Shown: positions 41,436 to 50,348 of the stretch, piece by piece
How the letters are laid out: every line of letters begins with the position of its first letter
Position numbering within the stretch: the first letter of the stretch is position 1
Assembly (NCBI GenBank): GCA_002722315.1
Contig: PBLG01000052.1
Location: forward strand, 36,288 to 100,287
Length of the DNA stretch: 64,000 nucleotides
Source of the DNA: Lysobacterales bacterium
GTDB taxonomy: Bacteria; Pseudomonadota; Gammaproteobacteria; Xanthomonadales; Wenzhouxiangellaceae
Direction of reading: 5' to 3'
Made by a program: the position numbers and the translations under genes
The notes under the pieces: generated by a model
The model's input: the letters and a program-made list of their open reading frames with translations, nothing else
What the model was told of the DNA's origin: nothing
The model's database searches: none

Positions 41436-43397
41436 TCAGGCCATCATGCGGCGGCCGGCAACGCCGGCAACCAGCAGCAGCACCAGACTCATCACCACCA
41501 GGCCCCAACGGCTCATGGTCGGAATGACCAGCGGCCGACCGGCACAGGCGACGGTGAAGTCGAGCGCGGTAGTGCCGCGCGCCGGCGTTGTGCAGCTGAC
41601 GTCGGCGGTGAACGACGAGACGTCGGTCGGGGTGCACTGGAATGCCGCGGACTCGGTGCCGCCGGCCGGGATCGTGAACTGGATCGGGTCCGGCGTGAAG
41701 CTGAAGACGCCAGCCGTGTCGGTAACACTGCAATCCACGTTGATGCTGCCGTCGATCTGGTTGTTGGTGAAGCTGATCAGTCCTTCGCCGGTCGTGGTTC
41801 CTGGGGGAACCGTTCCGAGGTTCAGCGTACCGCCCGCTGCCGGACTGGTCGTCAGCGCGTCACCGGTACCCTCGCAGCTCAGCGGATAGGTGAATCCGCC
41901 GCCGGGCTGGTTCGGGTCGTTGGTCTGGACCGTCAGCGTGCCGTTGATGGTGCCGACACCCGGGGGCGTGCAGGTGACTTCGATGTCATCGGTGCCGTCG
42001 GGGCCGACATTGGCCGGGAAGCTCGAATTGATGACGTTGACGGTGAACACCGGATCGCTGGCGGTTGCAGAGCTGATGGTCAGGTCATTACCCGCCGGGT
42101 TGGTGTTGGCGTTATTGATGTCCAGGCCGTCGGGCGCCGACTGGGTGTTGGCCGCAGTCGCCAGCGAAAGAAGCGAACCCGGTACCGGATCGGAATTGTA
42201 GATCGGGGCGGTGTCGCTGACGGTGCAGTCGACCTGGATGGAGTCGGTGCCCGGGCCAACCGGATCGGTCCATGCAAAGTCGATCGTGCGGCTGAAGTTG
42301 CCTTCGGCGGACGAATCACAGGACACTGCAAAATTGAAGCTTCCGTCCGGCGCAATATTGGTCGGTCCGCCGGTAGTCACGGTGATCTCGGTGTCGCCGG
42401 CGCCGGCCGTTGCGGTCACGCCGTTGGCCGTGCTGGTGAAGCCGTCCTGCGGGTTGGTCACGGTGATGTTTGCGGTCGGATCCGCGCCGGCGACCGTGCT
42501 GCTCAGCGCGACCGGGCCGGCCGGGACCTGCACGTTCGGCGACAGGCCGGTACAGATCGTCGGGTAATCGGCGGTGGTCACGTTGTCGGCGTCGGTCGTT
42601 ATGGTGAACGTGCCGGTGTTGTTCCCACGACCCAGCGGCGTACAGTTCACATCGACGTCCACGCTGCCGGACGCGGCAACAGTGGCGGGAAGTGCCGGCG
42701 AGGTCAGGGAATACGAGCCGCTACCGACGGCGAAATTACCTGCTGCCGCAGTGATGTCGAACGCGGTATCGGTACTCAGGTTGTTCACCGTGACGGTCTC
42801 GTCCGGAGACGTCGGGTTGCCGACGACGGCGCTGCCGAAATCAATCGTCGTACCGGGAACCGGGTTGGAACTGAAGAAGGACTGGCCTGGAGGAACGTTG
42901 ACGGTAATCGAGCCGTCGTTCAGCGCCAGGTCGCCCGCGGTCAGCGCAGCACCGGTATCGGTGGTGGCGGACAGGAACGTCATCTCGACGGGGCTGACGG
43001 TACCGGGCGCAAGTCCGGGCGCCACGTCAAACGTGATCGATCCGACTGATGTTGTGGGAAGGACAGTACCCGAGAACTGGTCGGTGACCGTCAGCGCGAT
43101 AGCGCCGGCCGACGGGTTGTTGCACGCCGTGAAAGCACCGGTATGACTGGCCGGCAGATCCGCGACACAACCATTCACGTTCGGATTGGCAGCCGCGTCG
43201 GTCTGCGGCGTCAACTGCGCCGGGTCGTAGTCGATCCGAACCGAGAAAGAGGCCAGGTCCGTCGCTCCGGCGGTGTAGTTGATCGACACCGCCTGGGTGT
43301 CGGGCGAGCCAGCGGTCTCGTCGCTGATCGTGAGGGTCTGGGCCTGTGCGCCGATCGCGCATCCAGCCAGACAGAGGGCCAGCATAAACTTCTTCAT
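41436..43397 (-). CDS. Secreted protein with cohesin-like N-term, choice-of-anchor-like repeats and IPTL-CTERM sorting signal
   Basis: Signal peptide MKKFMLALCLAGCAIGAQA; ASFSVRIDYDPAQLTPQ; C-term VIPTMSRWGLVVMSLVLLLVAGVAGRRMMA is a clear IPTL-type tail. Confidence 0.82.
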   Translation of the reverse strand: MKKFMLALCLAGCAIGAQAQTLTISDETAGSPDTQAVSINYTAGATDLASFSVRIDYDPAQLTPQTDAAANPNVNGCVADLPASHTGAFTACNNPSAGAIALTVTDQFSGTVLPTTSVGSITFDVAPGLAPGTVSPVEMTFLSATTDTGAALTAGDLALNDGSITVNVPPGQSFFSSNPVPGTTIDFGSAVVGNPTSPDETVTVNNLSTDTAFDITAAAGNFAVGSGSYSLTSPALPATVAASGSVDVDVNCTPLGRGNNTGTFTITTDADNVTTADYPTICTGLSPNVQVPAGPVALSSTVAGADPTANITVTNPQDGFTSTANGVTATAGAGDTEITVTTGGPTNIAPDGSFNFAVSCDSSAEGNFSRTIDFAWTDPVGPGTDSIQVDCTVSDTAPIYNSDPVPGSLLSLATAANTQSAPDGLDINNANTNPAGNDLTISSATASDPVFTVNVINSSFPANVGPDGTDDIEVTCTPPGVGTINGTLTVQTNDPNQPGGGFTYPLSCEGTGDALTTSPAAGGTLNLGTVPPGTTTGEGLISFTNNQIDGSINVDCSVTDTAGVFSFTPDPIQFTIPAGGTESAAFQCTPTDVSSFTADVSCTTPARGTTALDFTVACAGRPLVIPTMSRWGLVVMSLVLLLVAGVAGRRMMA

Positions 43398-43473
43398 CAG
43401 ATACATCTCCACTCGTTTTGAATTTTATTGAGCCGTGCGGCTCGTATGCCGCACGGCCCGTATTACCGAATCG

Positions 43474-43953
43474 TCAATCGACTTGAAGTTCGACGATCGA
43501 CTCGGAGTTTCCCCTGATTTTATCGCCGTTGGTATCCAGCGCGACAACGTTCTCGATCCGGAAATCGCTGTCACTGGCCAGGCCCGAGTCGAACTCGGCG
43601 AAGCCCAGGATCCCCGGCGCAAGCTGACGAGACATGCCGATATCGCTGATCACGACCAGCAGAACATTCTTTTCAGGGAAGTTCTTGCATGTCGTGAACG
43701 ACTTCTTGTGAGAGTCGGGAATTCCATCCAGGCAGCTCGAAAGATTACCGATCGAAGCACCCTGAGGATAGTGAAGCTCGAACTGAACACCCGAAACATT
43801 GTCCATGGCCAGGTTGAAGGCCACAACGGACGTGTTCTGTCCGATCGCTTCCTTGGACAATCCGATGGAGCCTTCCTGCGCCTGAACCTGGAGCGTCAAC
43901 GCGGACGCGGCAATACCTGCCAGAAGAAGATTTCTGATTTTCATGTCATTCAC
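43474..43953 (-). CDS. Secreted cohesin-like protein
   Basis: Signal peptide NLLLAGIAASALTLQVQA; NVSGVQFELHYPQGASIGNLSSCLDGIPDSHKKSFTTC. Confidence 0.6.
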   Translation of the reverse strand: MNDMKIRNLLLAGIAASALTLQVQAQEGSIGLSKEAIGQNTSVVAFNLAMDNVSGVQFELHYPQGASIGNLSSCLDGIPDSHKKSFTTCKNFPEKNVLLVVISDIGMSRQLAPGILGFAEFDSGLASDSDFRIENVVALDTNGDKIRGNSESIVELQVD

Positions 43954-44795
43954 CCTGGAAATGCCGAGCAGTCGCCTTGCAGCGCCTGAATGAAGCCAAA
44001 GATTACGTTCAGGTCCGGCAAGCCTACGCTGCCGTCTTCGTTCGCGTCGGGCGTTCCCGGCGCAGGCGTTCCACCCAGCGTCTGGAGTTCGGTGAAAAGT
44101 ACCTGAAGGTCATTGATGTCACGCGTGCCGTCGGCGTCCGGGTTGCCACGGCACAGCCGACCGATCTCGGTCGTCCTGCGCGATTCGTAAGCGTCGAACC
44201 CAAGCGTGCCGGCCGCGGAGTTGAGGTTTCCGAGACGGACGGACTGAAGCCCGGCGCCCGCGTTCGCGAGACCGGTCTGTTGAGCGGGCGTCTGACCATT
44301 GACGGACAGAGAAATGAACCCGTCACCGGCACCTTGCGACCAGTCAATTTCTACGGAAGACCAGGCTGTGTTTCCGGCTTGCTGCACCTGGGTGCCCGTA
44401 GCGTTGTCGATCAGCGTGACCGAACCGGCAGAATTCAGAAAGACCGTGAACAGCTGACCGGTTCCGCCGGTGGTGCTGAATCCGCGGTAAATCAGGCTTG
44501 CACCGCTGCTGAGCCCGTTACGAACATAGAACCGGGCCCGAATGCGATCGATGCCGCCCGGGCTGTCGTCCTGAACCCAGGCATTGGCCGCCGATGGCGT
44601 TTCCATCGAGCAGATGCCTGCGTAACGGGCGATTCCGCCGGAATTCGGGCCGCCGGCGGTAACGTTGCCGGAATTGCCGCCGTTCCAGTTGTCGACCGTG
44701 CAGGCCATTGCCGTCTGGGCGCCGAGGAGCAGGCCCAGCGCAAGGGTCGCGGTCGCACGTCTTGCCAGGCGCGAGTTGAGATTGATCATTTTCAT
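43950..44795 (-). CDS. Secreted protein with C-terminal dockerin-like EF-hand repeats
   Basis: Signal peptide ATLALGLLLGAQTAMA; NPDADGTRDINDLQVLFTEL and TPDANEDGSVGLPDLNVIFGFI Ca-loop duplications. Confidence 0.68.
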   Translation of the reverse strand: MKMINLNSRLARRATATLALGLLLGAQTAMACTVDNWNGGNSGNVTAGGPNSGGIARYAGICSMETPSAANAWVQDDSPGGIDRIRARFYVRNGLSSGASLIYRGFSTTGGTGQLFTVFLNSAGSVTLIDNATGTQVQQAGNTAWSSVEIDWSQGAGDGFISLSVNGQTPAQQTGLANAGAGLQSVRLGNLNSAAGTLGFDAYESRRTTEIGRLCRGNPDADGTRDINDLQVLFTELQTLGGTPAPGTPDANEDGSVGLPDLNVIFGFIQALQGDCSAFPG

Positions 44796-45127
44796 GAGGA
44801 GAAGCTCCTTGAGATTTCAGCTAAACATTGCCCATGGGACGTGCCGGCTGCTCCGCGACGGAGAGCGACTGCCGGTCGAGCCGGCCGGTGCTGGTTCCGT
44901 CACCACCGCTGGATTTCCAGATAATACAGGACAAACTTCGTCAAATCCAGTATTTGCGGACATTCCGGCGACCTCCCGAAAACCGTCGAAGGCCATTTGC
45001 CGACGCTCGGTTTCCATCCTTTCAATAGCATCAACGGCGCAAGGTCCGGAAATCTGTCACCCGGCCGGTCGATTTCGGCCGATTGGCGATTTTCCGGCCG
45101 GCGATCGAGCCTCCAGCGGCGACGGTT

Positions 45128-46057
45128 TCAGAAGATCTCGCCGATGCAGCACCTCAGCGAACCGCCCGCCTTTTCGATCTCGTCGAGCTCTACGGCATGA
45201 ATGGCGAAGTCCCAGCTCTCCAGCAGCCGCCTCTTTTCCGGCGCCAGCGCCCGCCAGGCCGCGGCGCTGATGAACAGGTCGTTGAAATTGACCGCCAGGC
45301 AGTTGCCGGCAAACGCTTCCTTTTCGACCTGCGTGATTTCGAGCACGTGGCCGGGGAACGCCTCGCCAATGGCGGCGGGCACCTCGGGATCGACGAATGC
45401 ATCCGGGCAGATGACCAGCGCCCTGGAGGCCAGCACCGACATCACGACGTTGGTGTGGTACTCCTCCGGCTTCAGGTCGAAACGGAACGTCAGCGCCAGT
45501 TCGAACGCATCGTGCATGGCCTCGCAGCCACGCACGTCGACACGGCCGGTCAGGCCGCAGAAGCCCAGCCGGCGAGAACGATCCATGACCAAGGCGCCGG
45601 TCAGCTCCGCGACCAGGTCACGACCCGAGAGATCGACTTCCCGGTAGCCCATCAGATCGGTAAAGAACGCGCGGATATCACAGCGCCGGGCCTCCTGCTG
45701 GCGCTCGGGATGCAGCATGGCACCGACGATGAAACGGCCCGGGATGGTGCCGAACACGTTGTTGGGAAAGAGATCGTCGGGGTTTTCGCGACGCCCGGGG
45801 AATCGGATCACCGGCACCCCGCAGGCGGCGATGCGGTCGGTCAGGTCGCGGTGCTGCTCGATCGCCAGCCCGGGGTTGACCCCCACGGTCAGGTCCATGT
45901 AACTGTTGTCGCGCGCCGCCTGGCGTGAAAGGCTGAAATCGGCCGGCTCGACGAGGAATACCGCGCGCGGCACCGCGGCGCTGTCGGCCGTCAGCCAGTC
46001 GTTCCTGAGTTGGGCGCGGAACTGGTCGGGCGTGGTCACGATCATCGGCCGATGCAT
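45128..46057 (-). CDS. Amidinotransferase / arginine deiminase-related protein (CtlX-like)
   Basis: FLVEPADFSLSRQAARDNSYMDL, GRRENPDDLFPNNVFGT, LGFCGLTGRVD; start 46057. Confidence 0.8.
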   Translation of the reverse strand: MHRPMIVTTPDQFRAQLRNDWLTADSAAVPRAVFLVEPADFSLSRQAARDNSYMDLTVGVNPGLAIEQHRDLTDRIAACGVPVIRFPGRRENPDDLFPNNVFGTIPGRFIVGAMLHPERQQEARRCDIRAFFTDLMGYREVDLSGRDLVAELTGALVMDRSRRLGFCGLTGRVDVRGCEAMHDAFELALTFRFDLKPEEYHTNVVMSVLASRALVICPDAFVDPEVPAAIGEAFPGHVLEITQVEKEAFAGNCLAVNFNDLFISAAAWRALAPEKRRLLESWDFAIHAVELDEIEKAGGSLRCCIGEIF

Positions 46058-46169
46058 CTCCTGGTTCGAAAATTGTCGGTTGCCGGCAAGCCGCGTATTG
46101 TCGGGGGCACCGGTCCGGGCGTCAACACGCCGGCGCCCTGCTCGAACCCGGCATATCCCGGCCGTCGGG

Positions 46170-47402
46170 TCACGCCTCCGGCGCCGACCTGTGATGAGGA
46201 ACAATGGCGGGCACGACGATGGTCGGGACCACCAGCGCATAGGCGGTCACTGCAATCCCGATGGCCATCAGGCTGGTGCCCAGATCGAGCAGCCCCCCCA
46301 GGATGATCGGTCCCAGCGCGGTGCTGACGACCATCAGCGCGGCATAGACGCCGCGGATCATGCCGAGCTGGCGGGTGCCGAAAAGCTCGACCCAGATCGC
46401 TGCGCTGATCACGCCGTTGAAGCCGGCGGTCACGCCGAGCCCGAGAAACATCGTCCACAGCGACGCATGCGAGACGAGAAGGCCTAGCGAAAGGACGCCC
46501 AGGGCGGCCGGCAGCAGCTGAAAATAAAGCAGGACGCGCGCACTGAACCGATCGATCAGGCGTCCGGCGAGGAACGCCGCGCCCGCCTGTGCGGCGGCAA
46601 ACAGAATGAACGCCCGCCCGACCTCGATCAGCGTCCAGCCCTGCCGCTCGGCGATCGATCCCTGGTGCAGGAATACCGCCGTGATAAGTACCGGCGGCAC
46701 CAGCACCACCATCAGCACGCGCAGGAACGCACCGTGGGTCAGCATGCGATGCCGTCGCAGCAGCGGCATCGATGCGGCATTGCTCTCCGCCTTGTCCGCC
46801 TCCTCATCGGCCGCCGGATTGCCGGTCAGCGGCCGTGCCAGCCACGCCAGCAAAGGCAGCGCGATCACGACCATGACGAGCGAGGCGGCCAGCCAGACGC
46901 TGCGCCAGTCGTACTGGTCCAGCGCAAGCGCGACCAGCGGCGGAAAGCACGCCTCGCCGAGGATGAAGCCGTAGCTGACCATGGCCAGCGCGCGGCCGCG
47001 CCGTCGAATCGCGTAGCGCCCGGCGGCGACCACGCCGAGATGCCCCATCAAGCCCTGGCCGCAAAGGCGAATCAGGAACAGTCCCGGCAACAGCATCCAG
47101 GCGCTGGATGCGCTGGCCACAAGCCATGCGCCGAACGCCAGCAGCGCCACCACGCCCGCGACGGCCCGCCTGAGACTTAGATGATCGGCCAGTCCGCCCA
47201 GCCAGAACATGCTGATGCCGCTGACCAGCGTGGCGCCGCTGTATAGCGCGCCCAGGCCGGCATCGGACAGCCCGAACTCGCCGCGGAAATCGGCGCCGAA
47301 CAGGCCGATGAAGAAGGTCTGGCCGATGCTGGAAAACAGCGCGGCGAGCAGCGCAAAACGGCCGGCCGGCGGAATGCCGGAGGCTTGAATGGACTGGGTC
47401 AA
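46170..47402 (-). CDS. MFS transporter (start approximate, possibly TTG)
   Basis: About 12 hydrophobic segments; GALYSGATLVSGISMFWLGGLADHLSLRR. Confidence 0.82.
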   Translation of the reverse strand: MTQSIQASGIPPAGRFALLAALFSSIGQTFFIGLFGADFRGEFGLSDAGLGALYSGATLVSGISMFWLGGLADHLSLRRAVAGVVALLAFGAWLVASASSAWMLLPGLFLIRLCGQGLMGHLGVVAAGRYAIRRRGRALAMVSYGFILGEACFPPLVALALDQYDWRSVWLAASLVMVVIALPLLAWLARPLTGNPAADEEADKAESNAASMPLLRRHRMLTHGAFLRVLMVVLVPPVLITAVFLHQGSIAERQGWTLIEVGRAFILFAAAQAGAAFLAGRLIDRFSARVLLYFQLLPAALGVLSLGLLVSHASLWTMFLGLGVTAGFNGVISAAIWVELFGTRQLGMIRGVYAALMVVSTALGPIILGGLLDLGTSLMAIGIAVTAYALVVPTIVVPAIVPHHRSAPEA

Positions 47403-47540
47403 GCAAAATTCCCGCAAGCTTTCGGAGCGGCAAGGGTAATCGATCCCGGAAAAAGGTGGTCGGAAGTCAGCGGTCGGAAGTCGGATGAACCCGCTCGACT
47501 CCAAGCCTCCGCCGTCGAATTCCGAATTCCGACCCCGGCT

Positions 47541-48269
47541 TCAGACCTCCGGCCCACCGCCGATCCACTCGTCGAACGGCTGGTCGCTACCCTGCCGCAT
47601 CCGCTCCAGCGCACGGGTTTCCCTGTCGACAATCGTGTCGACGAAATAGTCGGCATCTGCACCCATTTCGCCGAACGCCTCCAGGCCTTCGCTCAGGAAT
47701 TCCTGAAGTTTGCCGAACCCGGCCGCGACCGCCGGGGCGTGCATCCATCGCACCAGCCGTCGAATCATGGGTTTGGCCACGGTACGCTTGAGCAGGCGAC
47801 CCAGGTCGTCGATCAGCCGGATCTGCTCCTGGCGCGCGTCCCAGACGTCGAGACGACGGTAGGCGCGCGCGTATTCGGCCTGGTCGAGTTCGCCTTCGAG
47901 CGCCTGGGAAAGACGCGCATCAAGGTCCATGCTCATCCATTGGAGGCGCATCGCCTCGCCGACCGCGTGGAGCAGGTGATCCGGCAGCATCCGCGACATC
48001 ACGGGCCGGGCTCGCTCGAGCTGGGCGTCGCGAGCCTGCATGTCGCGGCCGCCGTAAAGCTCCTCGAGGAAGAACACGCAGGCCAGTTCGAAACGCGACT
48101 GGCGCTTGAGGTCGGCATAGGTTTCCTGCAGCCGGGCGCGCTGCCAGTGCTGAAGCTCGGCCAGCCTCGGGTAATCCTCGGCGTGCTTTTCCAGCCGGTC
48201 GAGCAACACCTGGCTTTCCCGGGTATGCAGGGCCAGGTGCTCGGCGCCGGGTTTTTCGTCAGACCCCAC
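47541..48269 (-). CDS. Conserved hypothetical protein
   Basis: Continuous ORF; RFELACVFFLEELYGGRD; no family recognised. Confidence 0.6.
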   Translation of the reverse strand: MGSDEKPGAEHLALHTRESQVLLDRLEKHAEDYPRLAELQHWQRARLQETYADLKRQSRFELACVFFLEELYGGRDMQARDAQLERARPVMSRMLPDHLLHAVGEAMRLQWMSMDLDARLSQALEGELDQAEYARAYRRLDVWDARQEQIRLIDDLGRLLKRTVAKPMIRRLVRWMHAPAVAAGFGKLQEFLSEGLEAFGEMGADADYFVDTIVDRETRALERMRQGSDQPFDEWIGGGPEV

Positions 48270-48316
48270 CTTTATTCACCACCTGTTCGTTGCGAGACAT
48301 CGTCAGGTCGGGTAGA

Positions 48317-48394
48317 TGCGGCGTTTCGCGACCGAGCACACCGCAAGCGTACTCGGCTGTACGGTGAGGATGGGCGATCGAGCGAAACGCCGCA
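48317..48394. repeat. Structured intergenic inverted repeat (13-bp perfect arms)
   Basis: tgcggcgtttcgc (48317-48329) / gcgaaacgccgca (48382-48394), internal nested or alternative stems. Confidence 0.8.
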
Positions 48395-48453
48395 GATACG
48401 GGGCCTGGCGGCGTCGCAGTAGAGCGGGTGGTGGATAAGGTGGGGCAACATCT

Positions 48454-48900
48454 TTACTGCGCCGCCCGGATCGCTTCGACGAGTTCTTCTCGACTTCTGC
48501 GAAACAGGGCGACGGACTCCACGTGCGCGTAGCGGCAGACCTGGTCGGCGTCCAGCAGAAAAACGCCGCGCTTCATGCCCATCATGCCGCGGCAGCCGAA
48601 CTTCCCGGCCACCGACAGGTCGGGATCGGACAGCAGCCTGAACGGCAGCGAGCGCTTCTGCTTGAACTTGCGGTGCGATTCGGCATCGTCGCCGCTGATG
48701 CCGACGACCTCGACCCCCAGGCCCTCGAATTCCTCGATTCCGTCGCGGTATTCGCACAACTGGCGCGTGCACACCGGCGTATCGTCGCCCGGGTAGAACA
48801 CCAGCAGCAGCCACTGGCCGGCATGATCACGCAAGCGGAACGTATCGCCCTGGTCGTCGGTCAGTTCGAATTCGGGGGCTTTCTCTCCGGTTTTCAGCAT
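48454..48900 (-). CDS. Peroxiredoxin (AhpC/TSA family, Bcp-like)
   Basis: LKTGEKAPEFELTDDQGDTFRLRDHAGQWLLLVFYPGDDTPVCTRQLCEYRD. Confidence 0.9.
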   Translation of the reverse strand: MLKTGEKAPEFELTDDQGDTFRLRDHAGQWLLLVFYPGDDTPVCTRQLCEYRDGIEEFEGLGVEVVGISGDDAESHRKFKQKRSLPFRLLSDPDLSVAGKFGCRGMMGMKRGVFLLDADQVCRYAHVESVALFRRSREELVEAIRAAQ

Positions 48901-48962
48901 GCCTGGCCTGCCTTTGATGAGCGTTTCAAGAATCGATGTTAACTGCCCGGCCCACCTTGGGG

Positions 48963-48976
48963 GTGATTCACGTCAC
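48963..48976. promoter_or_regulatory. Candidate CRP/FNR-family binding site
   Basis: GTGA-N6-TCAC (gtgattcacgtcac) in the divergent intergenic region. Confidence 0.35.
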
Positions 48977-49047
48977 GAACGTTCCGAATCCGGGGCTGTC
49001 GATCCGGCGTTACAATGAATCCATCGTTCGTTTGCCAGGAGCAGCCC

Positions 49048-50280
49048 ATGCTGACGCTGAATCCAGCCTCACGCTACCGTGACGACCGGCCGGTGCCCAG
49101 GATCGGCCTGGCGATCGCCGGCGGCGGACCGCTGGGCGCGATTTACGAACTGGGCGCGCTGCAGGCGCTCAACGAAGGCATCGACGGACTGCGCCTTCAC
49201 CAGCTGGACAACTATGTCGGCGTCAGCGCCGGCGCCTTTCTGGCCACCAGCCTGGCCAACCAGGTCACGACCAGCCAGATGTGCCGCATCTTCATGGGCG
49301 CTCCGGGGGCGGAATTCACTTTCGAACCCGAATCGTTTCTTCGCCCGGCCCTGGGCGAGTTCATGCAGCGCGCCCGCAACCTGCCGAGCGCCCTTTACGC
49401 GCTGATATCGGAAGCGGTCAAGCATCCGTCGCGCCTTGGACGCCTGGAATCGGTCGGCGGTCTGAGCCGGGTGCTGCCCACCGGCATCTTCGACAACGAC
49501 ACCATCGATCAATTCATAAGTCGCGTGCTGGACCGCCCCGGACGGACCAACGATTTCCGCAAGCTCGAGACCTCGCTTCGAATCGTTGCGATGGACCTCG
49601 ACACCGGCGGCGCGGTGCGGTTCGGGGAACCGGGCACCGAAGATGTGCCGATCTCGCGCGCAGTACAGGCATCGGCGGCGCTTCCCGGCCTGTATCCGCC
49701 GGTGCGGATCAAGGGTCGCTACTACGTCGACGGCGCGTTGCGGCGCACCCTGCACGCCTCGGTCGCGCTCAAGGAAGGCGTCGATCTGCTGATCGGCATC
49801 AACCCGCTGGTCCCCTACGACTCGGCCCTGGCGCCGGCCGCGGCACATCCGATGACGGAAAGCCGGATGATCCAGGGCGGGCTGCCGCTGGTGCTTTCTC
49901 AAACGTTCCGCGCGCTGATCCAGTCCCGCATGCAGATCGGTATCGGCAAGTACGCCACCGAATATCCCCAGTCCTCCATCCTGCTGGTCGAACCCAACCG
50001 CAGCGACGAGCGCATGTTCTTTACCAACATGTTCAGCTATTCCAGCCGCAGCGAACTGGCCGAGCATGCCTACCGCACCACCCGCGCGGAACTGCTGGCG
50101 CGCGCAGACGATCTGGAGAAGTTCCTCGCACCCTACGACATGCGGCCCAATCGCGAAGCGCTGTCCGACGAGCGCTCGCTGTTTTCAAGCCTGCGCAGAG
50201 AATCGGCCTACCTTGCGCCGTTGGGCAACAACCTGGCGCGTAGCCTGGATCGACTCGACCGGGCGCTCGAAGAGATCTAG
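49048..50280 (+). CDS. Patatin-like phospholipase family protein
   Basis: GLAIAGGGPLGAIYELGALQAL, GVSAGAF, DGALRRTLH. Confidence 0.88.
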   Translation: MLTLNPASRYRDDRPVPRIGLAIAGGGPLGAIYELGALQALNEGIDGLRLHQLDNYVGVSAGAFLATSLANQVTTSQMCRIFMGAPGAEFTFEPESFLRPALGEFMQRARNLPSALYALISEAVKHPSRLGRLESVGGLSRVLPTGIFDNDTIDQFISRVLDRPGRTNDFRKLETSLRIVAMDLDTGGAVRFGEPGTEDVPISRAVQASAALPGLYPPVRIKGRYYVDGALRRTLHASVALKEGVDLLIGINPLVPYDSALAPAAAHPMTESRMIQGGLPLVLSQTFRALIQSRMQIGIGKYATEYPQSSILLVEPNRSDERMFFTNMFSYSSRSELAEHAYRTTRAELLARADDLEKFLAPYDMRPNREALSDERSLFSSLRRESAYLAPLGNNLARSLDRLDRALEEI

Positions 50281-50323
50281 AAACCATTTACGGTCGAATA
50301 CCTTGAGTGTGCAGAGCTGCCAA

Positions 50324-50348
50324 TCGCGGCCTGGAGACCGCTCCTACG
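50324..50348 (-). repeat. REP element (identical 25-mer to 40305-40329)
   Basis: tcgcggcctggagaccgctcctacg. Confidence 0.75.

Noticed and set aside
41436-44795. True cellulosome locus
   Set aside because: No glycoside hydrolases or large scaffoldin nearby; only cohesin-like and dockerin-like motifs in secreted proteins.
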